A DNA stretch of 64,000 nucleotides from CAZBMD01 sp964493325 (GTDB taxonomy: Bacteria; Babelota; Babeliae; Babelales; RVW-14): assembly GCA_964493325.1 (NCBI GenBank), contig CAZBMD010000002.1, forward strand, positions 62,001 to 126,000. Direction: 5' to 3'. The position numbers and the translations under genes were made by a program. Under the pieces are notes generated by a model. The model worked only from the letters and a program-made list of their open reading frames with translations. It was not told the DNA's origin and ran no database searches. Of this stretch, positions 43,237-52,634 are shown one piece after another. How positions within the stretch are numbered: position 1 is the first letter of the stretch; every line of letters starts with the position of its first letter.

Positions 43237-45477
43237 ATGAAGAGAATATTTTTTTGGGCCCGCGTGCTGCTTGCGTGTGCTTTGTTTGCCAACGCCATTC
43301 AGCAAGATATTTTTGCTGATGTCGGATTTCTTGATGATGAAAAAAAATTAAAAAAAGAAGATTTATTCCCAGCATCAATTTTTTTTAGAACTAATGATTT
43401 ACAGATGGCGTTTGGTGGTCGTATTCGTGAAGAATATTTTTACGTTGGCCGTTCGCAAACCCTACGCGAAGACTTTTTTGATGATATCAGCCTGTTCAGG
43501 CACAAAGCAAGTATCATTGTTGGCGTACAACAAGGTTACCGCAAGTATGAAAAAGCAGCATCAGAAGCTTTGATCAAATTGACAAACTACAGCTTGTGGC
43601 GCAACGAGGCTCGTTGGATGCCACTTTCGCGTGATGAACTTAAAGTTAGTTCGCTTGACGGTGCAACCATTGGCAGTCACCAACACCGCACCTTGGTACC
43701 TATAACGTTTATGGAAGACGCGTACGTCAAAATTAATTTTGATACGTTCGTAAAACAGCTCAAAAAACATCCAACATTTTTTCAAATTGGTTTTTTTGGG
43801 TACCAAGTTGGTCGAGGATTGTCGCTTGGTAACTATGTTGAAGGTGGACCTTCTGTGCTTGGATGGGGACTTGACGAGGGCCTTTCAAGTTTAGAACAAT
43901 CGCCAACCGGAATGCTGTTCAGTTTTTCACCAATCAAAAATTTGTCAGTTGATTTGTACTACACCAAATGGCGTGAGGTGAGTACTAACTTGCTCGAGAC
44001 CAATGATCCATTGCGCATAAACCGCCTAGGTGGCAAACGCCCTGCACGTGGTGTGGATAAAGATCGTGAGTCATGGTCACTCAAGCTTGATTACAATTTA
44101 ACAAGTAAGCGATTTGGTAATTTTATATTTGAGCCGTATCTGTTGTACACCCGTGCTCCAGAACAAACTATTGAATTTGCCGCTGACGCAAGTTCCAAAC
44201 TTGGTACCTATGGTGTGATGGTTGATTACAATCACAAGGGTTTTCATGCAAACTTTGAAATTGCAGCAAACTTTGGCCATCAACATGTTCATGAAATAGA
44301 TCGCAACGTTGTTGAGCTCAAGCGAGATAAGGTAACAGGCGATGTACAGGAAGTGTTTAGCCATGTGTATGCAGATAATACCTTATTCCCAAGCTCTGTT
44401 ACTTCAGTAAGTGGTAAAAAAGCACCAATTAAAAATATAGTAGTTCCCGTTATCCCGGCGACTATGCCGCCAACTATAACTGCTGCCTCAGGCGTTGATT
44501 TACTTACTTTGGTAAATCAATATTGGAATAGAGCGGCAACGAGAAATGGCCTTGCCATTACGTCTGATGCTGCTCATACAGTGAACGTAAATATTGCCAC
44601 CGATAACGGAAAGGGAGTTCGTGAGTTAGCAACAGGTCCTGCTACTGTGTCTGCAGAGACAAAGTTATTTACTGATCAGCGTAAAGTCGTCAATGCTAAT
44701 TTAATTGGCAACCAGCGTATTCGTAAGCCATACAAATTGGAATACGAAGGTATGATGGCGTTGCTTGATGCTAGCTACACCTTTGAAAAATGGCCACTCA
44801 AGGTTGCTCTTGCTGGTGCCTACATTGGCGGTGATAGCTATCCATACAATAATGACGAAGGCAAAAATAAAGATTATCACGGGTTTATCACTCAACGTGA
44901 TTACAACTATGTTGGTATGGACGTAAAAAGTTATGGCTTGTTGTACGGTCGTATTTTGCCTCGCCCGCTTAACATATCCTACAATAAATTTTATGCATTC
45001 AATCATTATGATGATGCAAGTAACTTAAAATATCTTGGCGCTTCGCTCACTTTCTTCCCATTGAACAAAAAGCGAGATAAGTGCCAAATTAATACGAGTG
45101 TTCTTGCATTTTGGTGTGTTGGTGGCGTGAATAAGTGGGACAAAACAGGTACTCCAAATACTGGAAATGCAATTCAGGACCAAGCGATCATTCAAGGCAT
45201 ACGACCAGCCTTGGGCATTGAAGGCTGGGAATCTCAAAAAGAGGCGAGCAAGTACATTGGTACCGAATTTAACCTCTATGCTGAGTATTTTATTCTTGAA
45301 AATTGTAGAATTTACACGATTGATGGAATCTTTCTTCCGGGTGGTTTATACGAAGATTTGCGCGGCCAGCCAAATCGCAACACAAGGCGCTTGTTGCCCG
45401 ATGGTAGCGTAAAATACGAAGGTCTTGGAACCAAAGTTTCTTACGGTATTAACGCCGGCATACGCTACACGTTTTAA
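43237..45477 (+). CDS. Putative outer-membrane beta-barrel (porin/alginate-export-like)
   Basis: The 746-residue protein has a signal peptide (~1-27) and many amphipathic strands. It ends in 'SYGINAGIRYTF', a typical BAM-recognised C-terminus with terminal phenylalanine. Segments such as 'LQMAFGGRIREEYFYVGR', 'FQIGFFGYQVGRGLSLGNY' and 'FIFEPYLLYTRAPEQTIEF' recall alginate-export or other large porins, but I cannot assign a family firmly. A low-complexity loop (~390-480) probably faces outward. It lies 84 bases after the phosphoesterase-like gene, has a strong AAGGAG site, and is followed by a terminator. It may supply ligand passage to the upstream receptor system. Confidence 0.72.
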   Translation: MKRIFFWARVLLACALFANAIQQDIFADVGFLDDEKKLKKEDLFPASIFFRTNDLQMAFGGRIREEYFYVGRSQTLREDFFDDISLFRHKASIIVGVQQGYRKYEKAASEALIKLTNYSLWRNEARWMPLSRDELKVSSLDGATIGSHQHRTLVPITFMEDAYVKINFDTFVKQLKKHPTFFQIGFFGYQVGRGLSLGNYVEGGPSVLGWGLDEGLSSLEQSPTGMLFSFSPIKNLSVDLYYTKWREVSTNLLETNDPLRINRLGGKRPARGVDKDRESWSLKLDYNLTSKRFGNFIFEPYLLYTRAPEQTIEFAADASSKLGTYGVMVDYNHKGFHANFEIAANFGHQHVHEIDRNVVELKRDKVTGDVQEVFSHVYADNTLFPSSVTSVSGKKAPIKNIVVPVIPATMPPTITAASGVDLLTLVNQYWNRAATRNGLAITSDAAHTVNVNIATDNGKGVRELATGPATVSAETKLFTDQRKVVNANLIGNQRIRKPYKLEYEGMMALLDASYTFEKWPLKVALAGAYIGGDSYPYNNDEGKNKDYHGFITQRDYNYVGMDVKSYGLLYGRILPRPLNISYNKFYAFNHYDDASNLKYLGASLTFFPLNKKRDKCQINTSVLAFWCVGGVNKWDKTGTPNTGNAIQDQAIIQGIRPALGIEGWESQKEASKYIGTEFNLYAEYFILENCRIYTIDGIFLPGGLYEDLRGQPNRNTRRLLPDGSVKYEGLGTKVSYGINAGIRYTF

Positions 45478-45510
45478 AAAGGTAAAATCATCAGACTTAC
45501 AGTCTGTAGT

Positions 45511-45542
45511 AAAAAGGGCTCCCTTGCGGGGGCCTTTTTTTA
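45511..45542 (+). terminator. Terminator after the porin gene
   Basis: AAAAAGGGCTCCC and GGGGGCCTTTTTTT form an imperfect GC-rich hairpin followed by T. A second small hairpin (CAGACT-TAC-AGTCTG) sits at 45492-45506. Together they close the 39014-45477 gene run. Confidence 0.75.
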
Positions 45543-45582
45543 TAGCGCAGTACGTGCCCACTATTAATTCGAAAGAAATGAG

Positions 45583-46470
45583 ATGAAGAAAAAATCTTTC
45601 ATATTTTTGTTAGTTATTATTGCTGGCAATTCTATTTTTGCAGATGAATTGGTACAGAACGACCTTATGGTTGCTGAATCTGTTCAACAAAATGAGACAT
45701 TGTGCTGGAAGCCTGCCCAGCTTCATGAGGTTTTGTACGATGAATCAGTCGCTCCTAGTGTTGTATCAGAAGCAACATCCGTTCCACGCAATGTTGGCAT
45801 TATTCCCGATGGCAATCGTCGGTGGTCAAAAGAGCATGGGTTGACGCTTCTTGAAGGGTACCGCAAAGCCTCATTGGAAGTTGTTCCTGAGCTTACCGAA
45901 TTTCTGTGGACGCAGGGTGTGCACACCGTATCGATGTGGTGCTTTTCGACCGAAAATTGGCAACGATCTGGTGATGAGGTGGCAAGTGTTATGACGGTTA
46001 TCAAAGAAGGAATCGAACTTGCGCTGCTACCACTTGCTCGTCGCATGAACGCACGTATCATCCATTTGGGACGCAAAGATAGAATCCCTGAATTTTTGAA
46101 GGCAACCATTAACGCTGCCGAAGCCGAAACGCAAAAAAATGAAGCTCATGCGTTTAACTTGTGTGTTGACTACAGTGGGCAAGATGAGATTTGTCGTATG
46201 GTAAAAAAGCTGATTGAATCAGGCGTTACTGCTGCTGATGTGACTATCGAAAGATGTGAAAATGCTCTTGATACAGCCACACAACCATATCCTCTTGCAG
46301 ATATTGTAGTTCGTTCTTCTGGCGAACAGCGTCTTTCTGGTTTTATGCCATTGCAAACAGCCTCTAGTGAGTTGTATTTTATTAGTAAGCTATTTCCCGA
46401 TTGTACCACGCAAGATATGCAAGACATGCTTTCAAGCTTTGCTCAGAGAGACCGCCGTTTTGGCAAGTGA
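45583..46470 (+). CDS. Cis-prenyltransferase (UppS-like) carrying an N-terminal signal peptide
   Basis: Residues ~70-295 form a complete cis-isoprenyl diphosphate synthase domain. It has 'GIIPDGNRRW' (D76 the usual catalytic aspartate), 'FSTENWQRS' (121-129), and 'RSSGEQRLSGFMPLQTASSELYF' beginning at R244, which keeps both phosphate-binding arginines. Normally this enzyme makes undecaprenyl diphosphate in the cytoplasm and is ~250 residues. Here ~50 extra residues precede the domain, starting with a textbook signal peptide (KKKSFIFLLVIIAGNSIFA, cleavage near A20/D21). Export would put it away from its usual substrates. It might be the only UppS with a membrane anchor, or a host-directed enzyme. 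No neighbouring cdsA or frr exists. Confidence 0.85.
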   Translation: MKKKSFIFLLVIIAGNSIFADELVQNDLMVAESVQQNETLCWKPAQLHEVLYDESVAPSVVSEATSVPRNVGIIPDGNRRWSKEHGLTLLEGYRKASLEVVPELTEFLWTQGVHTVSMWCFSTENWQRSGDEVASVMTVIKEGIELALLPLARRMNARIIHLGRKDRIPEFLKATINAAEAETQKNEAHAFNLCVDYSGQDEICRMVKKLIESGVTAADVTIERCENALDTATQPYPLADIVVRSSGEQRLSGFMPLQTASSELYFISKLFPDCTTQDMQDMLSSFAQRDRRFGK

Positions 46471-46484
46471 TGAATAAATTAAAA

Positions 46485-46536
46485 AAATAGAAGGATGTAC
46501 GGTGTTACTTAAAAATATTGTGATTTCCTTCTATTT
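46485..46536. repeat. 11-bp inverted repeat after the prenyltransferase gene
   Basis: AAATAGAAGGA (46485-46495) and TCCTTCTATTT (46526-46536) are perfect complements around a 30-base spacer. The element lies between the prenyltransferase and protease genes. It could fold in RNA, but there is no T-run terminator. Confidence 0.4.
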
Positions 46537-46642
46537 GGCCGTTAATTCGTGACATTCTGAAAAAAACATGCTAGGGTTTTCTGTAATATCTCTAAAGATA
46601 ATCACAATTGTAAATTTAATTCGATAAAGCCTTAAAGATTAC

Positions 46643-47815
46643 ATGAAGACTCGATTATTCATTTTTATTTTTTCGCTCGGGTTATTTATTCTACCAAATC
46701 CCGTGCTAGCTAGTATTGATAATTGGATAGATGAAAGTCACATTGATTGTCTAGTCGCTAGATGTCAAAAATTAAAGCCAGATGTGTCGCCCGATGTGTT
46801 ACGTGATTTTATGGCAAAAGCATTGCTCCAGGTCGAAGCAACTGGCTCTCTGAGGATCTCTTCTCGATCACCCTGTTCTAATGCTGCAATTTTTTCTTTT
46901 GGAGTTGGAGTTGCGGCAGGGGTTGCTACAGTGGCTGTATGTTGTGGTGCTTTTTACTTGTACGCTTGTAACCAAGAGTTACCCGTAAAAAAAGAATATC
47001 AATCAGATATTCCCGAAAATTTTCCTCAAAAAAATAATTGGTGTTGGATGGTGGCAACGCTCCATTCTTTGTATCCGCTGAGGACATTTCGCCAGGTGAT
47101 TGATAAAAAAGCATCCGAAGATTTGTCTGTGGTTGCTGGCATGGACAAAGCTAGAATAGAATTTGCTCAGCAGCTTAAAGATTTGTTTGAAAAAATGGAG
47201 ACGTATGCTCAGACTAAGCTTCCCACAGATGAAAAGAAGCGAACGCTAGCAACGCAAAAATTCTACGATAGGCTTTTTGAAATTAAAAAAGAGTATGATA
47301 TTGAAATGTGTCCAGAGCACAAATGTGGAGGGTACGGCTGCGATTCTTTTTGGGAGGGCCTGCAATATTTTCTATTTCAGGAGGACAATGATTCTCCTAG
47401 CGGATTAGTTTTTTCTGATCGCGTGTTATCAACCCCTTTTGTTTCAGAACAAGCATCTATAGAGAAATGTCTAGAATGGTTTGGTTCTTTTCAGGATGAT
47501 GCCATTATAGAGAGCAAAAAAATTATTCCATTTGTTCTCAATCGAGATGAAAGCTTTCCTACGATAATTAATGAAAAAATAAGTTTGCTCGAGAAAGATT
47601 ATAGCCTAAAATCGATAGTCATTCGACGTCCTGGATCAAAGGATGAACTGGGTCATTGTACTGCATCTGTAATCTATGACCAAGGCTCGTGGTATTTCTT
47701 TAATTCATTTGCTCGAGAGCGGAAAGAATTGAGTGCAGTTGATGTGCAGAGCCTTTTGAATGGACAAGGGTACGCAGGATTCAAGCCAAAGCTTGTTTTT
47801 TATAGTCAAATATAG
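46643..47815 (+). CDS. Exported papain-fold (USP-like) cysteine protease candidate
   Basis: The 390-residue protein has a signal peptide (~1-24) and a second hydrophobic segment (~81-109) that may anchor it. The C-terminal part shows a possible catalytic layout of papain-fold proteases. C134 lies in 'QKNNWCWMVATLHSLYPLRTF', compared with the Cys box of ubiquitin-specific proteases ('NTCYMN..LQ.L'). H338 lies in 'ELGHCTASVIYDQGSWYFFNSF', very close to the USP His box ('GHYTAYV....WY.F'), and N354 follows as a third residue. The middle includes a small Cys cluster (CPEHKCGGYGC). If active and secreted, it could be a host-directed deubiquitinase-like effector. Overall similarity is weak, so the assignment is tentative. 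Confidence 0.55.
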   Translation: MKTRLFIFIFSLGLFILPNPVLASIDNWIDESHIDCLVARCQKLKPDVSPDVLRDFMAKALLQVEATGSLRISSRSPCSNAAIFSFGVGVAAGVATVAVCCGAFYLYACNQELPVKKEYQSDIPENFPQKNNWCWMVATLHSLYPLRTFRQVIDKKASEDLSVVAGMDKARIEFAQQLKDLFEKMETYAQTKLPTDEKKRTLATQKFYDRLFEIKKEYDIEMCPEHKCGGYGCDSFWEGLQYFLFQEDNDSPSGLVFSDRVLSTPFVSEQASIEKCLEWFGSFQDDAIIESKKIIPFVLNRDESFPTIINEKISLLEKDYSLKSIVIRRPGSKDELGHCTASVIYDQGSWYFFNSFARERKELSAVDVQSLLNGQGYAGFKPKLVFYSQI

Positions 47816-47859
47816 TTGCAATAGTTTTAATGGACCATGATTTTTAGGGAGTGATTGTT

Positions 47860-50412
47860 ATGAGTAGAGGATTTATAGAAATTACCGGAGCGTGCGAACA
47901 TAACCTAAAATCGGTTGACGTCAAAATTCCAAAAGAAAAGCTTGTGGTTATCACGGGTCCATCAGGCTCTGGAAAAAGTTCGCTTGCATTAGATACTTTG
48001 TATGCAGAAGGTCAGCGTCGCTACGTTGAATCGTTGTCATCATACGCACGCCAATTTTTGGGTGTATCCAAGCGTCCTGACGTACAAAAAATTGAAGGAC
48101 TGTGCCCAGCCATCGCAATTGACCAAAAAACTGTTGGCTACAACCCGCGTTCTACTGTTGGAACTATTACCGAAATTTATGATTACTTTCGCGTACTATT
48201 TGCTCGCGCTGGTGTGCCTCATTGCCCCGAATGTGGAGCGGTAATTCGTGGTGAGTCGCCTGAAAAAATTACTCAGATGTTACTTGCTAAATTCAAAGAT
48301 CAAACAGTTACGATTACAGCGCCTATTGCCGTTCAAAAAAAGGGTGAATTCAAGAATGAAATCAAGCGGTTTTTTCAGCAGGGTTACTATCGGTTTACCA
48401 TTGATGGTGTTGATTATCGTTTAAAAGATGTAGCTGAAATTGATGCACTTAAAATTGAAAAAACATACAAACACACGATTAGCATAATTGTTGATAAAAT
48501 TACAGTTCTGCCAGAAGAAGCTGTTCGCTTGCAAGAAGCGTGCGAAAAAGCTTTTGCCGCGAACGGTGGGTTGTGCAGCATTATTGATGACAAGGGTCGT
48601 GAGCAAACGTACTCATCAAAAAATATTTGTTTAACGTGTGTGCGTTCCTTCCCTGATTTAGAGCCGCGCTTTTTTTCATTCAACTCACCTATCGGTGCTT
48701 GCGTCAACTGTCATGGTCTTGGTTTTACCTACGAAACTGCGCAATCGATGTGGAGCAGTGGCTATGGTAGTGATGGATCAAGTGCGTACTTTGGGAGTGA
48801 AAATAATGAACGTCCATGTGACTACTGCAGCGGAACACGTCTTAAAGACGAAGTTCTTGCAGTAAAAATTGTTGGACTTAATATTCATGATTTTGCTTCG
48901 ATGTCTATTTGCAAGCTGCTTGAATTTTGCAAAACAATGCAAATACCGGACGATCAAAAAGAAATTATCGATCCGCTCATGCGCGAAATTATTAGCCGCT
49001 TAACTTTTCTTGATAATGTTGGTCTTTCATATTTGACCATATCTCGTTCGGCACGAACGCTTTCTGGAGGTGAAGGACAGCGCATTCGATTGGCGACGCA
49101 AATTGGTTCATCGCTGAGTGGTGTTCTGTATATTCTTGATGAACCAAGCATCGGGTTACATCAACGAGACAACGATCGCTTGATCAATACGCTTAAACTT
49201 TTGCGCGATCTTGGCAACACGGTTGTTGTTGTTGAGCACGATATGGATACCATTCGCGAAGCCGATTATCTTATTGATATGGGACCTGCTGCCGGTATTC
49301 TAGGCGGAAGAGTAACCGCTTTTGGTACACCAGCTGAAGTCGCGCTGAATCCAGAATCGCTTACTGGTTCTTACCTTTCTGGCAAGCGGGAAATCAAGAC
49401 TCCAGAGCTGCGTCGATCGCCAAAAGGCTTTTTGACGCTCAGAGGGGCGCGCGCAAATAATTTGAAAAATCTTGATGTGCAATTTCCGCTCGGCGTTTTT
49501 GGAGCTGTTTCAGGTGTTTCGGGTTCTGGAAAAAGTAGTCTTGTCATGCAAACACTTGCTGGTGGATTAAAGCAGTATTTTAATAATGGCTATGCCATTG
49601 GCAAAGGTTTTGATGAGCTTGAAGGTGTTGAGCAACTGAACAACGTTGTACTTGTTGACCAAAGCCCTATTGGTAGAACCCCACGTTCAAACCCTGCAAC
49701 CTATCTTGGTATTTTTGATGAAATTCGAAATCTTTTTGCAGGGCTGCCCGAGAGTAATGCTCGTGGTTATAAATGTGGTCGCTTTAGTTTTAACGTTTCT
49801 GAAGGCCGCTGTTTTGAGTGTAGTGGCGAAGGTTCTATCAAAGTGTCGATGCACTTTCTTGAAGACGTCTACATGGTTTGTAAATCATGCAATGGTAAGC
49901 GGTACAATCGTCAGACCTTAGAAATTATGTTCAAGGGCAAAAATATTGCCGACATTTTAAATATGGCAGTACTTGAAGCGGTTGAATTTTTTGCAACATT
50001 TCCTCGTATCAAAAAACGTCTTGATCTTTTGTGTGAAGTTGGTCTTGATTATCTTAAATTGGGACAGTCTTCAACAACTCTTTCGGGTGGTGAGGCGCAG
50101 CGTATCAAGTTGGTAAATGAGCTTGCAAAGCGCGATAAAAACACAATTTATATTCTGGATGAACCAACAACCGGTTTGCACAGTTGGGACGTTGAAAAAT
50201 TATTACACGTTCTTAATAAGCTTGTTGATCGTGGCAATTCTGTTCTTGTTATAGAGCACAATCTTGATGTTCTCAAATCGGTTGACTACATCATAGATGT
50301 TGGTCCTGAGGGTGGTGATCAAGGTGGTAATATTGTTGCATCTGGCACGCCTGAGCACGTTGCGCAATCCAAAAAAAGCTTGACCGGTGCATATCTTAAA
50401 AAGGTTTTGTAA
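47860..50412 (+). CDS. uvrA: Excinuclease ABC subunit A, shortened
   Basis: UvrA is the damage-recognition ATPase of nucleotide excision repair. Visible are Walker A 'GPSGSGKSS', the first zinc module (CLTC ... CVNC), 'LSGGEGQRIRLATQ' and 'LDEPSIGLHQRDND', then the second half with 'GVSGSGKSS', the second zinc module (CFEC ... CKSC), 'LSGGEAQRIKL' and 'LDEPTTGLH'. The length is 850 against ~940. The first ABC signature lies at residue ~401 rather than ~487, because the insert between the first zinc module and 'CDYCSGTRL' is reduced to ~30 residues. ATG 47860 has AGGGAG eight bases upstream; the GTG at 47851 abuts that site. Both ATPase sites look intact. Confidence 0.95.
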   Translation: MSRGFIEITGACEHNLKSVDVKIPKEKLVVITGPSGSGKSSLALDTLYAEGQRRYVESLSSYARQFLGVSKRPDVQKIEGLCPAIAIDQKTVGYNPRSTVGTITEIYDYFRVLFARAGVPHCPECGAVIRGESPEKITQMLLAKFKDQTVTITAPIAVQKKGEFKNEIKRFFQQGYYRFTIDGVDYRLKDVAEIDALKIEKTYKHTISIIVDKITVLPEEAVRLQEACEKAFAANGGLCSIIDDKGREQTYSSKNICLTCVRSFPDLEPRFFSFNSPIGACVNCHGLGFTYETAQSMWSSGYGSDGSSAYFGSENNERPCDYCSGTRLKDEVLAVKIVGLNIHDFASMSICKLLEFCKTMQIPDDQKEIIDPLMREIISRLTFLDNVGLSYLTISRSARTLSGGEGQRIRLATQIGSSLSGVLYILDEPSIGLHQRDNDRLINTLKLLRDLGNTVVVVEHDMDTIREADYLIDMGPAAGILGGRVTAFGTPAEVALNPESLTGSYLSGKREIKTPELRRSPKGFLTLRGARANNLKNLDVQFPLGVFGAVSGVSGSGKSSLVMQTLAGGLKQYFNNGYAIGKGFDELEGVEQLNNVVLVDQSPIGRTPRSNPATYLGIFDEIRNLFAGLPESNARGYKCGRFSFNVSEGRCFECSGEGSIKVSMHFLEDVYMVCKSCNGKRYNRQTLEIMFKGKNIADILNMAVLEAVEFFATFPRIKKRLDLLCEVGLDYLKLGQSSTTLSGGEAQRIKLVNELAKRDKNTIYILDEPTTGLHSWDVEKLLHVLNKLVDRGNSVLVIEHNLDVLKSVDYIIDVGPEGGDQGGNIVASGTPEHVAQSKKSLTGAYLKKVL

Positions 50413-50500
50413 CAATAAAGACCTGTGTTCCTGATTATTATCACTTGCAATGATTATCTGAAATAAAAACAGCGATAGAGCTGCTGATAAAGCAACATGC

Positions 50501-50528
50501 TTGTCATGCCAGCCTATCCTGTTATACT
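50501..50528 (+). promoter_or_regulatory. Promoter for the 50580-56576 exported-protein operon
   Basis: TTGTCA (50501-50506) and TATACT (50523-50528) are separated by 16 bases, 52 bases before the first start codon. No other good promoter is seen between the four genes. Confidence 0.6.
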
Positions 50529-50579
50529 TCCCAATTAAGATATATTTGATAATAATGTGATTTTAATTAAGGATGGCAC

Positions 50580-51686
50580 ATGGCTTTTTTTGATCAGGGT
50601 ATACCGCAAAAGTTTTTTTTGTTCATGATTTTTTTTATCACGGTCGCAGCTCCATTGCTTTGCTCTAAACATTTTAGATATCCATATAATCTTGGAGAGT
50701 TTTCTAGCGGGAAGACTTCTACTATTGAAAAATTAATTTTTCAAAACGATCTTCTCAATAAAGAAGAAAAAAAAATCGGTGAAATGAGCGATGGGCCTGA
50801 GAAAAATTTACGAAAACAAAATCTAGAGCTTATTAAAGCTAAATTTGCTCGAATGACTTCAACCGACGGTAGTCCTATGGGAACTTTGATCGCGCGCGGT
50901 CTTGTTGGTGAAGATCTAGATGTTCTTGAAGATATGGATATAAAAAGCATCTCTGATGGTATTTGGGCTGGTGTTACAACTCGAACTGCGCGAGCATGTG
51001 GTGATGTAATTAGCGATAAGATAAAGGGGACAGCTCAGACAGTTATTGGAGGGGCGTGGGATTCTGTTTTAGATACCATGTTGGGTTGGTGGAATGGAGC
51101 CATAACCGTTTTATTTAATGATTCAAAAAAGCCTTTTTCTCCTGCCGAAGTTACCGGATGGAAGGCGCTTGTCAAAGGCACCTTTGAAGATATTCAGAAA
51201 ATTTTGAAAGAAGGTCCAAAAGAAAGCTTGCAGGGTCATGGCATGGTGCTGCGCAGTTTTGACGATTTAACTGTTGTCGAAGATAAAAACTCTGTGTGGG
51301 AAGTTTTTATCAAAGGATATATCGACCAATTTGATTATATTATATTTATTATTGAGCAGCGAAAACAGTACTACAGTAGCGATGATCCGGCTGTTCATTA
51401 TGCAACGTCTGTTCAAGAAACGCTCGCAACATTCAAAAACTTACTTCAGTCAACTAAAACAATCAAAGATTTGGATGATCGCTTCGACTCAAATAAGTGC
51501 ATCATTCCTGGGTGGAGCAGGTATCTTGAAAACCTCTTTGATCGCCTTACAAAAGCTGTTGAGCCTCGTTCGTATTCAATGGCAAAGAGTGCATCTGGAG
51601 CAAATAGTGCAAATGATCGTGGGCAGAGACGAGGCGATATGCAGTACGAGGATATTGGTCGTGGTTTTAATAACTACCTACAATAG
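50580..51686 (+). CDS. Exported protein of unknown function (first of four)
   Basis: The 368-residue protein begins with a signal-peptide-like segment (KFFLFMIFFITVAAPLLCS, ~11-29). The rest is mainly helical, with a charged stretch (~58-90) and an amphipathic Gly/Ala-rich region near 120-165 ('GVTTRTARACGDVISDKIKG', 'TVIGGAWDSVLDTMLGWWNG'). The C-terminus is Ser/Asn/Gly-rich and polar. I recognise no domain. AAGGATGGCACATG supplies a weak ribosome-binding site. It precedes a second exported-protein gene by 24 bases and probably heads the operon. Confidence 0.75.
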   Translation: MAFFDQGIPQKFFLFMIFFITVAAPLLCSKHFRYPYNLGEFSSGKTSTIEKLIFQNDLLNKEEKKIGEMSDGPEKNLRKQNLELIKAKFARMTSTDGSPMGTLIARGLVGEDLDVLEDMDIKSISDGIWAGVTTRTARACGDVISDKIKGTAQTVIGGAWDSVLDTMLGWWNGAITVLFNDSKKPFSPAEVTGWKALVKGTFEDIQKILKEGPKESLQGHGMVLRSFDDLTVVEDKNSVWEVFIKGYIDQFDYIIFIIEQRKQYYSSDDPAVHYATSVQETLATFKNLLQSTKTIKDLDDRFDSNKCIIPGWSRYLENLFDRLTKAVEPRSYSMAKSASGANSANDRGQRRGDMQYEDIGRGFNNYLQ

Positions 51687-51710
51687 CGGAACTTGCTCGC
51701 AGGTGTTTGT

Positions 51711-52634
51711 ATGATTGCAAAATTTATTTTTATGCTCGCCGCTTGTTTATCAAGCGGCTTATATCCTGCAGATCATAACCTTGCTGAAAAAAACTTGGTA
51801 CAAAAAAGCGAAGAATTTAAACTTCTGCGTATTTCGGGCGAGCGTATTGCAGGCCACGTGCTAAAAATGCAAAAAGCTATCAGGCGAGCAAAGCGTGGAC
51901 GAGCTGCGGCGTATGCAGGTCTGGGGGCTGCGGTACTTGGTTTGTGCGCCTATGCTTATTACAATAATGCACCTGCAGATTCTAATTCCAAAGATGTGGT
52001 TCTGTCCCAATATAAAGATAAAGATATTCAAGATGCTCTGCATAAACACACAATTGAAAAACTTATCAGAAAACAAAAAGACCGAACATTTTTTGGTGGT
52101 GTAAAGCGTAGCGTTAGCAATGGGCTAGAAGTTGCCCTGTACACAGTTGTTGCCGGCGCTGTTGTCGGAGCAATTACCAAGAGCTTTGACGTTACTTCGG
52201 ACACATTTTCTACTTATTTTACTTTTGATGACAAGGCTATTTTTAAATCGCTTTTTAACCACGTGAATAGTGATGTTACCAAGCTGAGCGAATCCATATT
52301 CCGGCTTGCGTACAGCAACGATGCGTCTCGGTCTGTTGCATGGTTTTTTGCCAGTGATGTGATGGTTGATTTTTCTGCGTTTATTTATTCTCTTGAATGC
52401 GTGATTGCGCTGATGCTTGTTATTAGACCAGGAGATAAACAATTACAATCTCATATTGATGCTCTTGAGCGAAGTGTTTCTCATGGAGCTCAGAACATTG
52501 AAAATGTTCTACAGAAATCTGATTATGATCTTGAGCTTCTTGTTGGTGCATGCAGACGTATGCAAATACTGGTGACAAAATTTTTGTGTGGATGCAGTGA
52601 AAGTTTATACGGGTATGATTTTTTTCAAACATAA
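51711..52634 (+). CDS. Exported membrane protein of unknown function (second of four)
   Basis: I start this 307-residue protein at ATG 51711, which has AGGTG nearby and a signal-peptide-like N-terminus ('KFIFMLAACLSSGLYPA'). A TTG at 51693 would add six residues. Further hydrophobic segments lie around 64-83 ('AAAYAGLGAAVLGLCAYAYY'), ~135-155 and ~215-237, separated by basic and helical stretches. It therefore appears to be a periplasmic or inner-membrane protein with several crossings. No family is recognised. Its last 20 bases overlap the next gene. Confidence 0.72.
   Translation: MIAKFIFMLAACLSSGLYPADHNLAEKNLVQKSEEFKLLRISGERIAGHVLKMQKAIRRAKRGRAAAYAGLGAAVLGLCAYAYYNNAPADSNSKDVVLSQYKDKDIQDALHKHTIEKLIRKQKDRTFFGGVKRSVSNGLEVALYTVVAGAVVGAITKSFDVTSDTFSTYFTFDDKAIFKSLFNHVNSDVTKLSESIFRLAYSNDASRSVAWFFASDVMVDFSAFIYSLECVIALMLVIRPGDKQLQSHIDALERSVSHGAQNIENVLQKSDYDLELLVGACRRMQILVTKFLCGCSESLYGYDFFQT

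Noticed and set aside
47860..50412. uvrA pseudogene
   Set aside because: Although ~85 residues shorter than usual, it has no frameshift or stop, and all ATPase and main zinc motifs are intact.
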